A stretch of 64,000 nucleotides of DNA, taken from positions 3,361,501-3,425,500 of the forward strand of contig NZ_CP061498.1 of assembly GCF_014681765.1 (NCBI RefSeq), written 5' to 3'. Source of the DNA: Roseicitreum antarcticum. GTDB taxonomy: Bacteria; Pseudomonadota; Alphaproteobacteria; Rhodobacterales; Rhodobacteraceae. The notes beneath the pieces are model-generated. The model was not told the origin of the DNA and did not search any database. It saw only the letters and a list, made by a program, of their open reading frames with translations. Within the stretch, counting starts at the first letter, position 1. The number at the start of each line of letters is the position of its first letter. A program made the position numbers and the translations under genes. Positions 41,153 through 50,131 of the stretch are shown piece by piece.

Positions 41153-42352
41153 ATGGCGTTTCATCTGTCGAAAAGGGACGCCATCAAGATCCTGTTTTCC
41201 GAGACGGTCGGCTGGAAGCTGGGCATGCCTCTGGTCGGCCTCGCGGTGTCACAGGCGGTCACGGCCCTCGACCACCTTCTGAACAATACCGCCGAACTTC
41301 GGCTCGCCGATGCCGCGGGGCAGTCTTCCGACGAATTCCTCAACCAGCATCCGCTGCCGCTTCAGGCCCTCTATGACCGCGAAAAGCTGCTGCGTGGCCG
41401 GCTGCTTTATGTCGAGATGGCGAATTTCATCGACCTGATCGTTCGGACGGGGCGCGTCCATATCGACATCGCGCCGCGTCCGGAGGGGTTTCGCCTCGCG
41501 CCCTTTGCCGACCCCGGCACCGAGGCATTGCGCAACCAGGGGTTTGAGCGTCTCCGCGAAGTTGGCAAGTATCGCCACAACAGCAACGTGATCCGGTTGG
41601 AGCGGGTGGATGTACAGCCCGGCGGCGCGCGCCTGCATATCCAACGTGCAACCTACCACGATCAGGCATCGTCCAACCTGATCCTCGATTTTGTCGGAAA
41701 CGGGCGGGCACCGACCCTGCGTGAGGCGCTTCGGCGCGAATCTCCGGGCCGTTTGCCAGACCTCGATGACCGACGCCTGGCAAATTCCCTCGGCGTTACG
41801 GTGTTGGTGTTTTACCGCGATGCGCGTGACAACTGGACGCCGTTTCTGGTGCCCCGCACCCGCGCTACCGCCGTGCTCAATCGCGGGCTGTGGTCGGACA
41901 GCGCATCGGGCGCGGCGCAATGGCCCAAGGATGCCGAGACGGCTCCGAAGACCTTCGATGCGTATATTCTGGATGATCTGCATCAGGAAATGGAAAGCGA
42001 GATTGGACTTTTCCCTGAGGATCTGACGGCGCTGTTGCCGCTGGCTATCGGGCGCGAGATCATGCGCGCGGGCAAGCCTCAGATGTTCTTCATCGGTTTT
42101 ACCCAGCTATCGCGTCCCCAGCTTCTGAAACGCATGGAAACTGCGCGCAAGAAAAACCTGCGCAATCCCATCGAGCCCGAAGAAATCTACCGCATGCCGC
42201 TGCTGCGCCGCGCGCCCACCCCTGACGATCCCAGCCAGATCCACGCGGTTTATGAAGATGCCGTTGTCGACCCGCAATGTGCCGCCTCGCTCTATTACGC
42301 GCTCAGCTTTCTCAACCGCCTCACTGAAAGTCGGCACGCCTGGCTGTCCTGA
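41153..42352 (+). CDS. Protein of unknown function with a degenerate Nudix-like segment
   Basis: A 399-residue soluble protein, not recognised with confidence. The N-terminal 90 residues are helical. The middle (about 215-285) has the strand VTVLVFYRDARDNWTPFLVPR and then DAYILDDLHQEMESEIGLF, which loosely resembles a Nudix strand and helix but lacks the full catalytic consensus. The C-terminal part is helical, with LLRRAPTPDD and an end LSFLNRLTES. It starts 51 bases after rpoD in the same direction. Codon usage looks native. A role is not inferable. Confidence 0.7.
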   Translation: MAFHLSKRDAIKILFSETVGWKLGMPLVGLAVSQAVTALDHLLNNTAELRLADAAGQSSDEFLNQHPLPLQALYDREKLLRGRLLYVEMANFIDLIVRTGRVHIDIAPRPEGFRLAPFADPGTEALRNQGFERLREVGKYRHNSNVIRLERVDVQPGGARLHIQRATYHDQASSNLILDFVGNGRAPTLREALRRESPGRLPDLDDRRLANSLGVTVLVFYRDARDNWTPFLVPRTRATAVLNRGLWSDSASGAAQWPKDAETAPKTFDAYILDDLHQEMESEIGLFPEDLTALLPLAIGREIMRAGKPQMFFIGFTQLSRPQLLKRMETARKKNLRNPIEPEEIYRMPLLRRAPTPDDPSQIHAVYEDAVVDPQCAASLYYALSFLNRLTESRHAWLS

Positions 42353-42445
42353 CCCCGGGGGCCGCGCGCCGGGGCGCACAGCGCCAGGCAGACATTCGGG
42401 ACCGGCAGGCATCCCGGCCCGTTTCAGGTGCAGGGCCGGGACCGC

Positions 42446-43543
42446 TCAGGCGTTGAACAGGAAATGCAGCACGTCGCCATCGTGCACGGTGTAGGTCTTC
42501 CCCTCCACCCGCATCTTGCCGTTTTCCTTCGCGCCCTGTTCCCCGCCCAAGGACACGAAATCATCATAGGCAATCGTTTCGGCGCGGATGAAGCCACGCT
42601 CAAAATCGCCATGGATCACACCAGCCGCCTGCGGCGCGCGCGTGCCCTCGCGGATGGTCCAGGCGCGGGCTTCCTTCGGGCCGACGGTGAAATAGGTCTG
42701 CAGGTTCAGGAGGCCATAGCCCGCGCGGATCAGCCGGTCCAACCCGGCCTCATCCAGTCCCATTTCTGACAGGAACATCTCGGCCTCATCGGCGGCCAAC
42801 TGGCTGATCTCTTCCTCGATCCGCGCCGAAATCACCACCGATGCCGCACCCTGCGCCGCCGCCATTTCCGCCACCCGCGCAGACTGGCTGTTGCCCTGAC
42901 CGGCCGAGGTTTCCTCGACATTGCACACGAACAACACAGGCTTGGCGGTCAGCAGTTGCAGCATGTTCCACTGCTTGCGGTCGTCGTCATCCACCGCGAC
43001 CGTGCGTGCCGGTTTGCCGTCGTTCAGCGCGGCCTGGGCGGCGCGCAGCAGGCGGTCTTGATCCAGCGCATCCTTGTCGCCGCCGCGCAGCTTGCGCGAC
43101 AGGTTGGCCAGCCGCCGCTCGATACTGTCCATATCGGCCAGCATCAGTTCGGTCTCGATCGTCTCGGCATCCGCCACCGGGTCGATGCGGCCTTCGACAT
43201 GGGTGATGTCGTCATCCTCAAAGCAGCGCAGCACATGGGCAATCGCGTCCACCTCACGGATGTTGGCGAGGAACTGGTTGCCCAGCCCCTCGCCCTTGGA
43301 CGCGCCGCGGACCAGCCCGGCGATATCGACAAAGGTGATCCGCGTCGGAATCGTCTGTTTGGACTTCGCAATCTCGGCCAGTTTGGTCAGCCGGGCGTCG
43401 GGCACCGCCACGTCCCCCACATTCGGCTCGATCGTGCAGAAGGGGAAATTTGCGGCCTGTGCGGCGGCGGTGCGGGTCAGCGCGTTGAACAGGGTTGATT
43501 TCCCCACGTTCGGTAACCCGACGATACCCATTCTGAACCCCAT
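42446..43543 (-). CDS. ychF: Ribosome-binding GTPase/ATPase YchF (OLA1 family)
   Basis: A 365-residue protein of the universally conserved YchF family, which binds ribosomes and prefers ATP over GTP. The P-loop is GLPNVGKSTLFN (about 9-20), switch II is FVDIAGLVRGASKGEG and the altered G4 motif lies near FVCNVEE. A helical insert (about 130-200) and a C-terminal TGS domain (QTYFTVGPKEARAWTI ... VHDGDVLHFLFNA) complete it. Length is the family norm. It diverges from trpA. Confidence 0.96.
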   Translation of the reverse strand: MGFRMGIVGLPNVGKSTLFNALTRTAAAQAANFPFCTIEPNVGDVAVPDARLTKLAEIAKSKQTIPTRITFVDIAGLVRGASKGEGLGNQFLANIREVDAIAHVLRCFEDDDITHVEGRIDPVADAETIETELMLADMDSIERRLANLSRKLRGGDKDALDQDRLLRAAQAALNDGKPARTVAVDDDDRKQWNMLQLLTAKPVLFVCNVEETSAGQGNSQSARVAEMAAAQGAASVVISARIEEEISQLAADEAEMFLSEMGLDEAGLDRLIRAGYGLLNLQTYFTVGPKEARAWTIREGTRAPQAAGVIHGDFERGFIRAETIAYDDFVSLGGEQGAKENGKMRVEGKTYTVHDGDVLHFLFNA

Positions 43544-43674
43544 GACGCGCCCCTTTGCCCAATGATTGTTGCGCGCGCATCTAGGGCGGCATCGGGGGCA
43601 GCGTCAAGCGCGGGCCATTGATTTTCCGCCCCCCATGGCGCAAACCGGGTGAAACAGAACCAAGGCGGCATCAC

Positions 43675-44466
43675 ATGACCAGAATCGACGACACATTCGC
43701 ACGGCTCAGGGCGGCAAAGCGCAAGGCCTTTGTCACCTATATCATGGCGGGCGATCCGGATGTGGCCACCGCGCTGGAGGTGATGCGCGGCCTGCCCGGT
43801 GCGGGCGTCGATATCATCGAACTGGGCGTGCCCTTCACCGATCCGATGGCCGATGGCGCCACCATCCAGCTTGCGGGCCAGCGCGCGCTGGCAGGCGGCA
43901 TGACGCTGGAAAAAACGCTGCAAATGGTGCGGGACTTCCGTGCGGATGACAACCAGACGCCGATCGTGCTGATGGGCTATTACAATCCGATCTACAACCG
44001 GGGCGTCGACCGTTTCCTTGCCGATGCCACCGCGGCGGGCGTCGATGGCCTGATCGTGGTCGATCTGCCGCCCGAGGAAGACAGCGAGCTTTGCATCCCC
44101 GCGCAGGCCGCCGGGCTGAACTTCATCCGGCTGGCCACCCCCACGACCGATGCCAAACGTCTGCCAACCGTGCTGCAAAACACCAGCGGGTTTGTCTATT
44201 ACGTCTCGATCACCGGCATCACCGGCGCGGCTGCCGCCAGCGCCGCCGATGTCGCGCCCGAAGTGTCGCGCATTCAAAAGGCCTCGGGGCTGCCGGTTGT
44301 CGTGGGGTTTGGCATCAACACGCCCCAGGCTGCCGAAGATATTGCCAGCGTTGCCGATGGCGCGGTTGTCGGCTCTGCCGTCGTGAAGCTGATCGGTGCG
44401 GGGCGGCCGGTGGCCGAGGTGCTGGACCTCGTGCGCGCGCTGGCCGACGGGGTGCACCGCGGCTGA
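43675..44466 (+). CDS. trpA: Tryptophan synthase alpha chain
   Basis: A 263-residue TIM barrel that cleaves indole-3-glycerol phosphate to indole and glyceraldehyde-3-phosphate. The catalytic Glu is in [15 protein letters not shown] (about 44-58) and the catalytic Asp in [14 protein letters not shown]. Phosphate binding is by GFGINTPQ and VVGSAVV. The beta chain gene is not next to it, so trp genes are split in this organism or trpB lies elsewhere. The start ATG 43675 is the first Met before the conserved [12 protein letters not shown] opening. Confidence 0.96.
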   Translation: MTRIDDTFARLRAAKRKAFVTYIMAGDPDVATALEVMRGLPGAGVDIIELGVPFTDPMADGATIQLAGQRALAGGMTLEKTLQMVRDFRADDNQTPIVLMGYYNPIYNRGVDRFLADATAAGVDGLIVVDLPPEEDSELCIPAQAAGLNFIRLATPTTDAKRLPTVLQNTSGFVYYVSITGITGAAAASAADVAPEVSRIQKASGLPVVVGFGINTPQAAEDIASVADGAVVGSAVVKLIGAGRPVAEVLDLVRALADGVHRG

Positions 44467-44475
44467 ACGCGCCGC

Positions 44476-44961
44476 TCAGGAGGGCGCGGTGTCCGTGTCG
44501 CGCATCTTGTCCAGAATGACGCGCAACTCTGCCATCAAAGGCAGCAGCCCCCGTACCTTTTCCGGTGGATAGGCGGCGATCAGGCCTTGCATGTCATCGC
44601 GCAGGGCCGCGATCATCTCTGATCGGAACGCGCGCCCCGCATCCGTGATCCAGATACATTTGGACCGCTTGTCCGCCGGGTTTGCCTTGGTTTCGACGAA
44701 GGCATGCCGGTGCAGTACCGACAGGCTGTGGGTCATCGTCGTCTTCGGCACCTGAAACGCGCGCGCCAGTTCCAGCGGGGTCTGGCCATCCTTGACCCGG
44801 ATCAGGTGGTTCAGGATCATGAATTGTGAAACCAGAATCCCATCGGGTAACCGCCCCTGAAACATCGCCCCGCTCAATTGCGCGACGATGCCGATTTCCG
44901 TGAACAGACCAAAGTAAATGTCGGCGCCGGATGGCGGTCCAGGTGGGGGGGCTTCAGGCAT
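44476..44961 (-). CDS. MarR-family transcriptional regulator
   Basis: A 161-residue winged-helix protein. The DNA-binding helix region is TPLELARAFQVPKTTMTHSLSVLHRHAFV, and the wing contains NPADKRSKCIWIT, typical of MarR proteins. Flanking helices form the dimer. It overlaps the end of the nitroreductase gene by eight bases and lies downstream of it on the minus strand, so both share one message. The 38-bp palindrome before the nitroreductase is the obvious operator, giving auto-repression relieved by a small molecule. Ligand unknown. Confidence 0.9.
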   Translation of the reverse strand: MPEAPPPGPPSGADIYFGLFTEIGIVAQLSGAMFQGRLPDGILVSQFMILNHLIRVKDGQTPLELARAFQVPKTTMTHSLSVLHRHAFVETKANPADKRSKCIWITDAGRAFRSEMIAALRDDMQGLIAAYPPEKVRGLLPLMAELRVILDKMRDTDTAPS

Positions 44962-46066
44962 TCCTCAGGCGCGTCTCCATCGGCCAGCGGGGGCTGGGCG
45001 GTACATCAGGGCCATAGCCCAACCTGCCCAACATCTGAACCGTTTCCCCCCCCGGTGCAAGCAACGCGTGCGCGCGGGCATAGGGACCGGCCATTTCGGG
45101 GAATTCTTGCAGGCACTGGCTGACCGGTTGCATTGAGAGACCCCGCGCCGTGGCGGTCAGGTTCAGCCGCAGCCATTGGCCCCCCGCCGCAATCTGATCA
45201 AAGCGGGTATTGGTCGGGCTGGTCGTCACCACATAGGCCCGCGTGGCAAGCAGCATCTCGGTATAGATATCCACCCCGGCCTGAAATGCGGTCGAGGTCG
45301 TGTCGCGCTGCGCCGCGCGCGTCAGAAGCCCCGCCAGCATCAGGCTTTCCAGAAACGCCCCACCCAGTGCGATACCATCGGGGCTGGCGTTGATCTCGGC
45401 CTTGCCAAAGCGCATCAGTTCCACGCTTTCACGGTGCGTCTGCGGGGTCGTGGCCTCGATCATCCAGGCGTCAAGCGTCAGTGCGCGCAACGCTTCAACT
45501 GTGGGGGCATCGGTCACAACCTGCGCCAGCGGGGCCAGGGCCGCCAGATCGGCGGGATCAACGGCGCGGTCTGCATAGGGTTCCTTGGTGCTGCGTCGGT
45601 TCAGAACGTGGGCAAACAGCGCATCTTGCGCAGCACCTTCGGTCAGCGTCAGGGTTGCCACGGGGGCGTCAGGCGCATCCCCATCGGGGAACAGCGTCGT
45701 TTCCACAGAAAATCCCCGCGCGCTGGCGGCAATGCGGAACAATTCCACAAAGCACCCCATGCCGATGGTCAGTTGCCGGCCAAATGGGTCGGTTTGCGGC
45801 AGGGCACGGGCCGGGTCGCGGTAAATCCGCACCGTATCCGCCCCCACCAGTTCAGCAACCCATGGCTGAAGGTTGTGCGGGTTTGGCGCCAGTATCGCGT
45901 AGGACAGGGCGAACAGGCGCGGGTCATCGGGCAGGCCCGCCGCCTTCCACGGGGCCAGTGCCGCATTCGGGGTGCGGGTCGCGGAAAATGTGACGGCGCT
46001 TGCCGTGGCCGCAAGGACGACCCCTCCGCCAATCAAGGCAATGGCGCGACGACGTGAAACAGACAT
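44954..46066 (-). CDS. Acg-family nitroreductase-like protein, exported
   Basis: A 370-residue protein of the Acg/nitroreductase type, two tandem half-size flavin-fold domains. Twin arginines near the N-terminus (SRRRAIALIGGGVVLAA) indicate Tat export or a membrane anchor. Family marks are ILAPNPHNLQPW (about 56-67), RQLTIGMGCFVELF, HVLNRRSTKEPYADR and a C-terminal SMQPVSQCLQEFPEM segment. The enzyme probably reduces nitro or quinone compounds. Transcription is likely controlled by the palindrome at 46083-46120 and the MarR gene that follows. GAGG precedes the ATG. Confidence 0.85.
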   Translation of the reverse strand: MSVSRRRAIALIGGGVVLAATASAVTFSATRTPNAALAPWKAAGLPDDPRLFALSYAILAPNPHNLQPWVAELVGADTVRIYRDPARALPQTDPFGRQLTIGMGCFVELFRIAASARGFSVETTLFPDGDAPDAPVATLTLTEGAAQDALFAHVLNRRSTKEPYADRAVDPADLAALAPLAQVVTDAPTVEALRALTLDAWMIEATTPQTHRESVELMRFGKAEINASPDGIALGGAFLESLMLAGLLTRAAQRDTTSTAFQAGVDIYTEMLLATRAYVVTTSPTNTRFDQIAAGGQWLRLNLTATARGLSMQPVSQCLQEFPEMAGPYARAHALLAPGGETVQMLGRLGYGPDVPPSPRWPMETRLRNA

Positions 46067-46082
46067 TTTGAACCTCGGAATT

Positions 46083-46120
46083 TAATACGATATCGCACTA
46101 TATGGTGCGATATCGTATTA
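46083..46120. promoter_or_regulatory. Perfect 38-bp operator palindrome, probable MarR site
   Basis: TAATACGATATCGCAC (46083-46098) is repeated in perfect inverse at 46105-46120, with a six-base spacer TATATG. Each arm contains CGATATCG, itself palindromic, with centres 20 bp apart (two helical turns). It lies 17 bases before the nitroreductase ATG and 105 bases before lldD, so a bound regulator could control both directions. Confidence 0.85.
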
Positions 46121-46224
46121 AGTGCAAGCGAAAATGCTGGCACACCGCAATCGCCAAAGTAATTGCCCTGCCCACCCGGCATTGGTAACAAGAAGTAACC
46201 AATTTTCCCGAAAAGGATGCGCCG

Positions 46225-47394
46225 ATGCCCCTGTTTACCAATATCGAAGACATGCGCCGGGTCTACCAGCGCAAGACCCCGCGCATGTTCTACGATTATA
46301 CCGAAAGCGGGTCCTGGACCGAACAGACCTTCCGAGAGAATACGAGCGATTTTTCCCGCCTGCGCCTGCGTCAGCGCGTGGCCGTCGACATGTCGAACCG
46401 TTCCACCGCGACCCAGATGATCGGCGAGGATGTCTCGATGCCCATAGCCCTTGCGCCGGTGGGCATGACCGGCATGCAATGCGCCGATGGCGAGATCAAG
46501 GCAGCCCGCGCCGCCGAAGCCTTCGGCGTGCCCTTCACCCTGTCCACCATGTCCATCTGCTCGATCGAGGATGTGGCCGAACACACCACCAAACCCTTCT
46601 GGTTTCAGGTCTATACCCTCAAAGATGATGATTTCATGCGCCGTCTGTTCGACCGCGCCCGCGCGGCGGGGTGTTCGGCAATCGTGGTGACCGTGGACCT
46701 TCAGGTGCTGGGACAGCGCCACAAGGACCTGAAGAACGGCCTTTCCGCCCCGCCCAAACTGACCCCGAAATCCATCGCCAACATGGCCACCAAGGTGGCA
46801 TGGGGGCTGGGGATGCTGGGCACCAAGCGGCGGTTTTTCGGCAACATCGTGGGCCATGCCTCGGGCGTCACCGATCCCAGCTCGCTGTCGTCCTGGACGG
46901 CAGAGGCCTTCGACATATCCCTCGACTGGGCGCGGATCGCCAAGTTCAAGGAGATGTGGGGCGGCAAGATGATCATCAAGGGCATTCTGGATGCCGAGGA
47001 TGCGCGCATGGCCGCCAAGGTCGGCGCCGATGCCATCATCGTGTCGAACCATGGCGGGCGTCAGCTTGACGGGGCGCTGTCCTCGATCCGCATGCTGCCC
47101 TCGATCCTCGACGCGGTCGGCGATCAGGTCGAGGTGCATTTGGACAGCGGCATCCGCTCGGGTCAGGATGTGCTGAAGGCTTTGGCGCTGGGGGCGAAGG
47201 GCACCTATATCGGGCGGGCCTTCATCTATGGCCTGGGCGCGCAGGGGCAGGCGGGTGTGACCCGGGCGCTGGAGATCCTCCACAAGGAACTGGATGTGAC
47301 CATGGCGCTGTGCGGCGAACGCAACGTGCGCGACCTGGGGCCACACAACCTGATCCAGCCGCACGGCTTCGGCGACCCGCAGGTGGCGCTGTAA
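46225..47394 (+). CDS. lldD: FMN-dependent alpha-hydroxy acid dehydrogenase, L-lactate dehydrogenase type
   Basis: A 389-residue TIM-barrel flavoenzyme that oxidises L-lactate to pyruvate and feeds electrons to quinone. It has the expected residues: YDYTESGSWTEQTFREN, IALAPVGMTGMQ for FMN binding, FQVYTLKDD, the catalytic His in SNHGGRQLDG (about 275-284) and HLDSGIRSGQD. LAxLGAKGTYIGRAFIYGLGA closes the FMN phosphate site. Length fits LldD; glycolate or other hydroxy acids are alternative substrates. A terminator follows ten bases after the stop. Confidence 0.92.
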   Translation: MPLFTNIEDMRRVYQRKTPRMFYDYTESGSWTEQTFRENTSDFSRLRLRQRVAVDMSNRSTATQMIGEDVSMPIALAPVGMTGMQCADGEIKAARAAEAFGVPFTLSTMSICSIEDVAEHTTKPFWFQVYTLKDDDFMRRLFDRARAAGCSAIVVTVDLQVLGQRHKDLKNGLSAPPKLTPKSIANMATKVAWGLGMLGTKRRFFGNIVGHASGVTDPSSLSSWTAEAFDISLDWARIAKFKEMWGGKMIIKGILDAEDARMAAKVGADAIIVSNHGGRQLDGALSSIRMLPSILDAVGDQVEVHLDSGIRSGQDVLKALALGAKGTYIGRAFIYGLGAQGQAGVTRALEILHKELDVTMALCGERNVRDLGPHNLIQPHGFGDPQVAL

Positions 47395-47403
47395 CTGGGG
47401 CCG

Positions 47404-47433
47404 TCACCCGGGCCGCAACGGCCCGGGTGATTT
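47404..47433. terminator. Terminator between convergent lldD and sugar dehydrogenase genes
   Basis: TCACCCGGGCCG (47404-47415) and CGGCCCGGGTGA (47419-47430) form a perfect 12-bp stem around CAA, followed by TTT on the + strand. It lies between two convergent genes and could serve both. Confidence 0.75.
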
Positions 47434-47453
47434 CAACACGTGATTTCAGGTTG

Positions 47454-48590
47454 TTATTGCGCCGGTTCCAGCCGCAGCAGCGGCGCGCCCCGGCCATCTG
47501 CCAGCGCGTAGACGAACCCGTCTTGGGGCCCTATCGCCACGTCGCGGATGCGCCAGCCTTCGCTTTCCAGCAGTCGCCCGGTCTGGCTTACCTGCGCGCC
47601 ATCCACCGAGAACACCCCAAGATATTGATGGCGCAGGTTGCCCATGAAGGCGTGACCGCGCCATTCCGGGAAGGCATCGCCCTCATAAAACGCGAGGCCC
47701 GACGGGGGGAAGCCTTCGGGGTGATCGGCCTCCCACCAATAGACCGGCGGCACCGTGCCGGGCACTTGCGGTGGGGCTGGGGCAAACCGCTGGCCGCCGC
47801 TATAGGTCACCGCATAGCTGGCAATCGGCCAGCCGAAATTGCCCCCCTCTTGCAAGATGTTGATCTCATCGCCGTTATTCTCGCCGTGTTCATTGGCCCA
47901 GATCGCCCCCGTTTCTGGGTGCAATGCCATCCCCTGCGGATTGCGGTGGCCATAGCTGAAGATCGCGGGCAGCGCGCCATCGGTGCCCACAAAGGGGTTG
48001 TCGGCCGGGATCGTGCCGTCATCGTTCAACCGCAGCACCTTGCCATGATTCACCCCCAGATCTTGCGAGAAATGGTCCGGGCCAAAAGCCTTCGATCCCC
48101 GGTCGCCGGTGGTGAAATACACCCGGTTCTGGTCATCAAACACGATGCGCGACCCAAAATGCGCGCCGCTGTTCAGGAAGGGCGTGGCGATATACAGCAG
48201 TTCCAGGTTTTCCAGCGCTGCGGCATCGGCATTCAGCCGCGCCCGGCCCAGATGCGTGGCGGTCCCGCCGTCACCAGCCCCCGACCATGTCAGATAGACC
48301 AGCGCATTATCGGCAAATTCCGGGTGCAGCGCCACGTCCAGCAGCCCGCCCTGTCCTTGGGTGCTGATGCGCGGCAGGCCACTGACTTCCCTTGCCGACC
48401 CTGCGGCCACGTCGATCATCTGCAACGAACCGCCGCGCTCCGTCACCAGAAGCTGGTCGGATTGCGGGATGAACGCCATCCCCCACGGCTGGTTCAGCGC
48501 GGGAACCACGGTGTTCACCGTGTAGGATTGCGCGGCAGCGCCTGTCGTGACCAACGCCCCCAGGAAAGCGGCAATGAAACCCTTTTGCAT
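47454..48590 (-). CDS. PQQ-dependent aldose sugar dehydrogenase-like protein
   Basis: A 378-residue secreted beta-propeller. The Sec signal ends near residue 20 (LGALVTTGAAA). Family motifs are LNQPWGMAFIP, GQGGLLDVALHPEF (catalytic His region), NSGAHFGSRIVFD, YGHRNPQGMALHPETG and NEHGENNGDEIN. These match soluble glucose/aldose dehydrogenases (YliI type) that use pyrroloquinoline quinone with calcium. Length is normal. No PQQ synthesis genes are near, so the cofactor must be made elsewhere or taken up. It converges with lldD. Confidence 0.9.
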   Translation of the reverse strand: MQKGFIAAFLGALVTTGAAAQSYTVNTVVPALNQPWGMAFIPQSDQLLVTERGGSLQMIDVAAGSAREVSGLPRISTQGQGGLLDVALHPEFADNALVYLTWSGAGDGGTATHLGRARLNADAAALENLELLYIATPFLNSGAHFGSRIVFDDQNRVYFTTGDRGSKAFGPDHFSQDLGVNHGKVLRLNDDGTIPADNPFVGTDGALPAIFSYGHRNPQGMALHPETGAIWANEHGENNGDEINILQEGGNFGWPIASYAVTYSGGQRFAPAPPQVPGTVPPVYWWEADHPEGFPPSGLAFYEGDAFPEWRGHAFMGNLRHQYLGVFSVDGAQVSQTGRLLESEGWRIRDVAIGPQDGFVYALADGRGAPLLRLEPAQ

Positions 48591-48649
48591 GTCATACTCC
48601 TTTCAACCTTTACCCAACCATCTGTTGCGCCACCGCCTTGGTGCAAGGG

Positions 48650-49255
48650 TTACTCGCCGGGACGTGACAGGCTGAACACTTCGGTCACCGTCGCATAATC
48701 GCGGTAGCCAAGGCGTGACAATGGCTGAAACCGTGTCACATCGAACTTGCCGTCCACGATATGGGCGTCATCCATATGCACCCCCGTCACCTCGCCCAGC
48801 ACCAGAAAATTCGCGGTGCCGCGCAGGGCGACGATCTGCGTCATCTTGCATTCCAGCGCGGCGGGCGCCCCTGCCACCCGGGCGCAGTCGATGGTCTCGC
48901 ACGCCACACGCGCCAGCCCGGCCTTGGTGAATTCATCCGTTTCGCGCGGCCATGGGCCAGAGGTGACATTCATCGCGTCGCGCATCGCATGGGCCACGAT
49001 ATTGACGCAGAACACCCCCGTTTCGCGGATATTGGCCACGCTGTCCTTCGTGTCGTCGCGGTCGGGTTTTTCGCCGGTGGACGCGAACATCACCTGCGGC
49101 GGCACATAGGCGACCGCGTTGAAGAACGAATAGGGCGCCAGGTTTTCCGACCCGTCGCGCCCCCGGGTGGAAATCCAGCCGATCGGGCGCGGCGTGACGA
49201 TGGCGTTGAACGGGTTATGGGGCAGGCCGTGGCCGTTGCGGGGTTCGTAGAACAT
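48650..49255 (-). CDS. Flavin reductase-like protein (FMN-binding split barrel)
   Basis: A 201-residue protein. PRPIGWISTRGRDGSENLAPYSFFNAV is the flavin-reductase-like opening, followed by PPQVMFAS, DSVANIRETGVFCVNIV (about 70-86) and LGEVTGVHMDD. These proteins reduce or bind FMN and often partner oxygenases. The ATG at 49255 has AAAGGAG seven bases upstream, so it is preferred over the longer in-frame start at 49339. It diverges from the GNAT gene. Physiological partner unknown. Confidence 0.88.
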   Translation of the reverse strand: MFYEPRNGHGLPHNPFNAIVTPRPIGWISTRGRDGSENLAPYSFFNAVAYVPPQVMFASTGEKPDRDDTKDSVANIRETGVFCVNIVAHAMRDAMNVTSGPWPRETDEFTKAGLARVACETIDCARVAGAPAALECKMTQIVALRGTANFLVLGEVTGVHMDDAHIVDGKFDVTRFQPLSRLGYRDYATVTEVFSLSRPGE

Positions 49256-49380
49256 GATTGCTCCTTTGGTTTGCCTGTCTGGTATGGCCATGTTAAAGCA
49301 AATCCCACAGGAAGTTGGCAGCGTTTTCCACCTCAACATTGCCAGAAATCAAGCGCTTACTGGCGCAGCAGGCCGCAGAG

Positions 49381-49887
49381 ATGGGGGCGTCCATGCAGGT
49401 GTATCGCGAAACGCCCGCCGATTGGTGGGAGGTCGAGGCGCTTTATGATCTGTGCTTCGCCCCCGGGCGCGAGGCGCTGTCGTCATACCGGCTGCGCGAC
49501 GGGGTGCCGCCCGTGGCTGATCTGTGCCTTCTGGTGCGTGATGCGGGTGGGGTCATGGCGGCCATCCGTTTCTGGCCGGTGCTGGTGGGCGGGGCGGATG
49601 CCTTGCTGCTGGGGCCCGTTGCGGTGCACCCCACCCGACAGGGCGAGGGGCTGGGCGGCCAGTTGATGTATGACAGCTTGAACCGCGCGCGCGCCCTTGG
49701 CTGGGACCGTGTGCTGCTGGTGGGCGATGCGCCCTATTACAGCAGATTCGGCTTCGAGCGGTTGGAGCGTGTAAAAATGCCGCCGCCGACCAACCCCGCC
49801 CGGGTGCTGGGCTATGCGCTGACCCCGGGTGCCTGGGACGGCGTGACCGGCACCACAACGCGCATCGCCGTGCCCCCCAAAACCTGA
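49381..49887 (+). CDS. GNAT-family N-acetyltransferase
   Basis: About 168 residues. The acetyl-CoA pyrophosphate loop is VAVHPTRQGEGLGGQLM (about 83-99). The preceding strand (ALLLGPVAV) and the C-terminal DAPYYSRFGFERL motif are typical of the YhbS/PF13508-like subgroup. The substrate (amine, protein or small molecule) is not evident. The start is uncertain: ATG 49381, ATG 49393 (with GGGGG upstream) and TTG 49315 are in frame, the last adding a helical extension. It is divergent from the flavin reductase gene. Confidence 0.85.
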   Translation: MGASMQVYRETPADWWEVEALYDLCFAPGREALSSYRLRDGVPPVADLCLLVRDAGGVMAAIRFWPVLVGGADALLLGPVAVHPTRQGEGLGGQLMYDSLNRARALGWDRVLLVGDAPYYSRFGFERLERVKMPPPTNPARVLGYALTPGAWDGVTGTTTRIAVPPKT

Positions 49888-50050
49888 CAGAGTACACAAA
49901 CTGACCCCGGTGCCGAATGACCCCCGCGGCCGAATGACCCCCGGGCCGTCTGGGGCCGAAACCTGAGCGCCCGCAGTGTCATGCGGATCAGGCAAAGCAA
50001 CGCCTTTCCCCGCCCGCAGCGCCCCGCTGCCAACCTGACCGTTTCAGTAT

Positions 50051-50106
50051 GCCCGCCCCACCGACAGCCCGCCCCACCGACAGCCCGCCCCACCGCCAGC
50101 CCGCCC
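50051..50106. repeat. Tandem 16-bp GC-rich repeat, 3.5 copies
   Basis: The unit GCCCGCCCCACCGACA occurs at 50051-50066 and 50067-50082, with a one-base variant at 50083-50098, and a half copy after that. It lies in the gap between the GNAT and ptsP genes, next to the ptsP 3' hairpin. Confidence 0.8.
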
Positions 50107-50131
50107 GATGGCCGGGCGCGCGGGCGGGCTG
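50097..50131 (-). terminator. Hairpin at the 3' end of ptsP
   Basis: CAGCCCGCCCG (50097-50107) pairs with CGGGCGGGCTG (50121-50131) across a GC-rich loop. It starts directly after the ptsP TAA on the minus strand. There is no T-run, so it is mRNA protection or a Rho-assisted end. Confidence 0.5.

Noticed and set aside
50051-50106. Direct repeats as a possible CRISPR array
   Set aside because: Units are 16 bp, head to tail, without spacers, and no cas genes are present.
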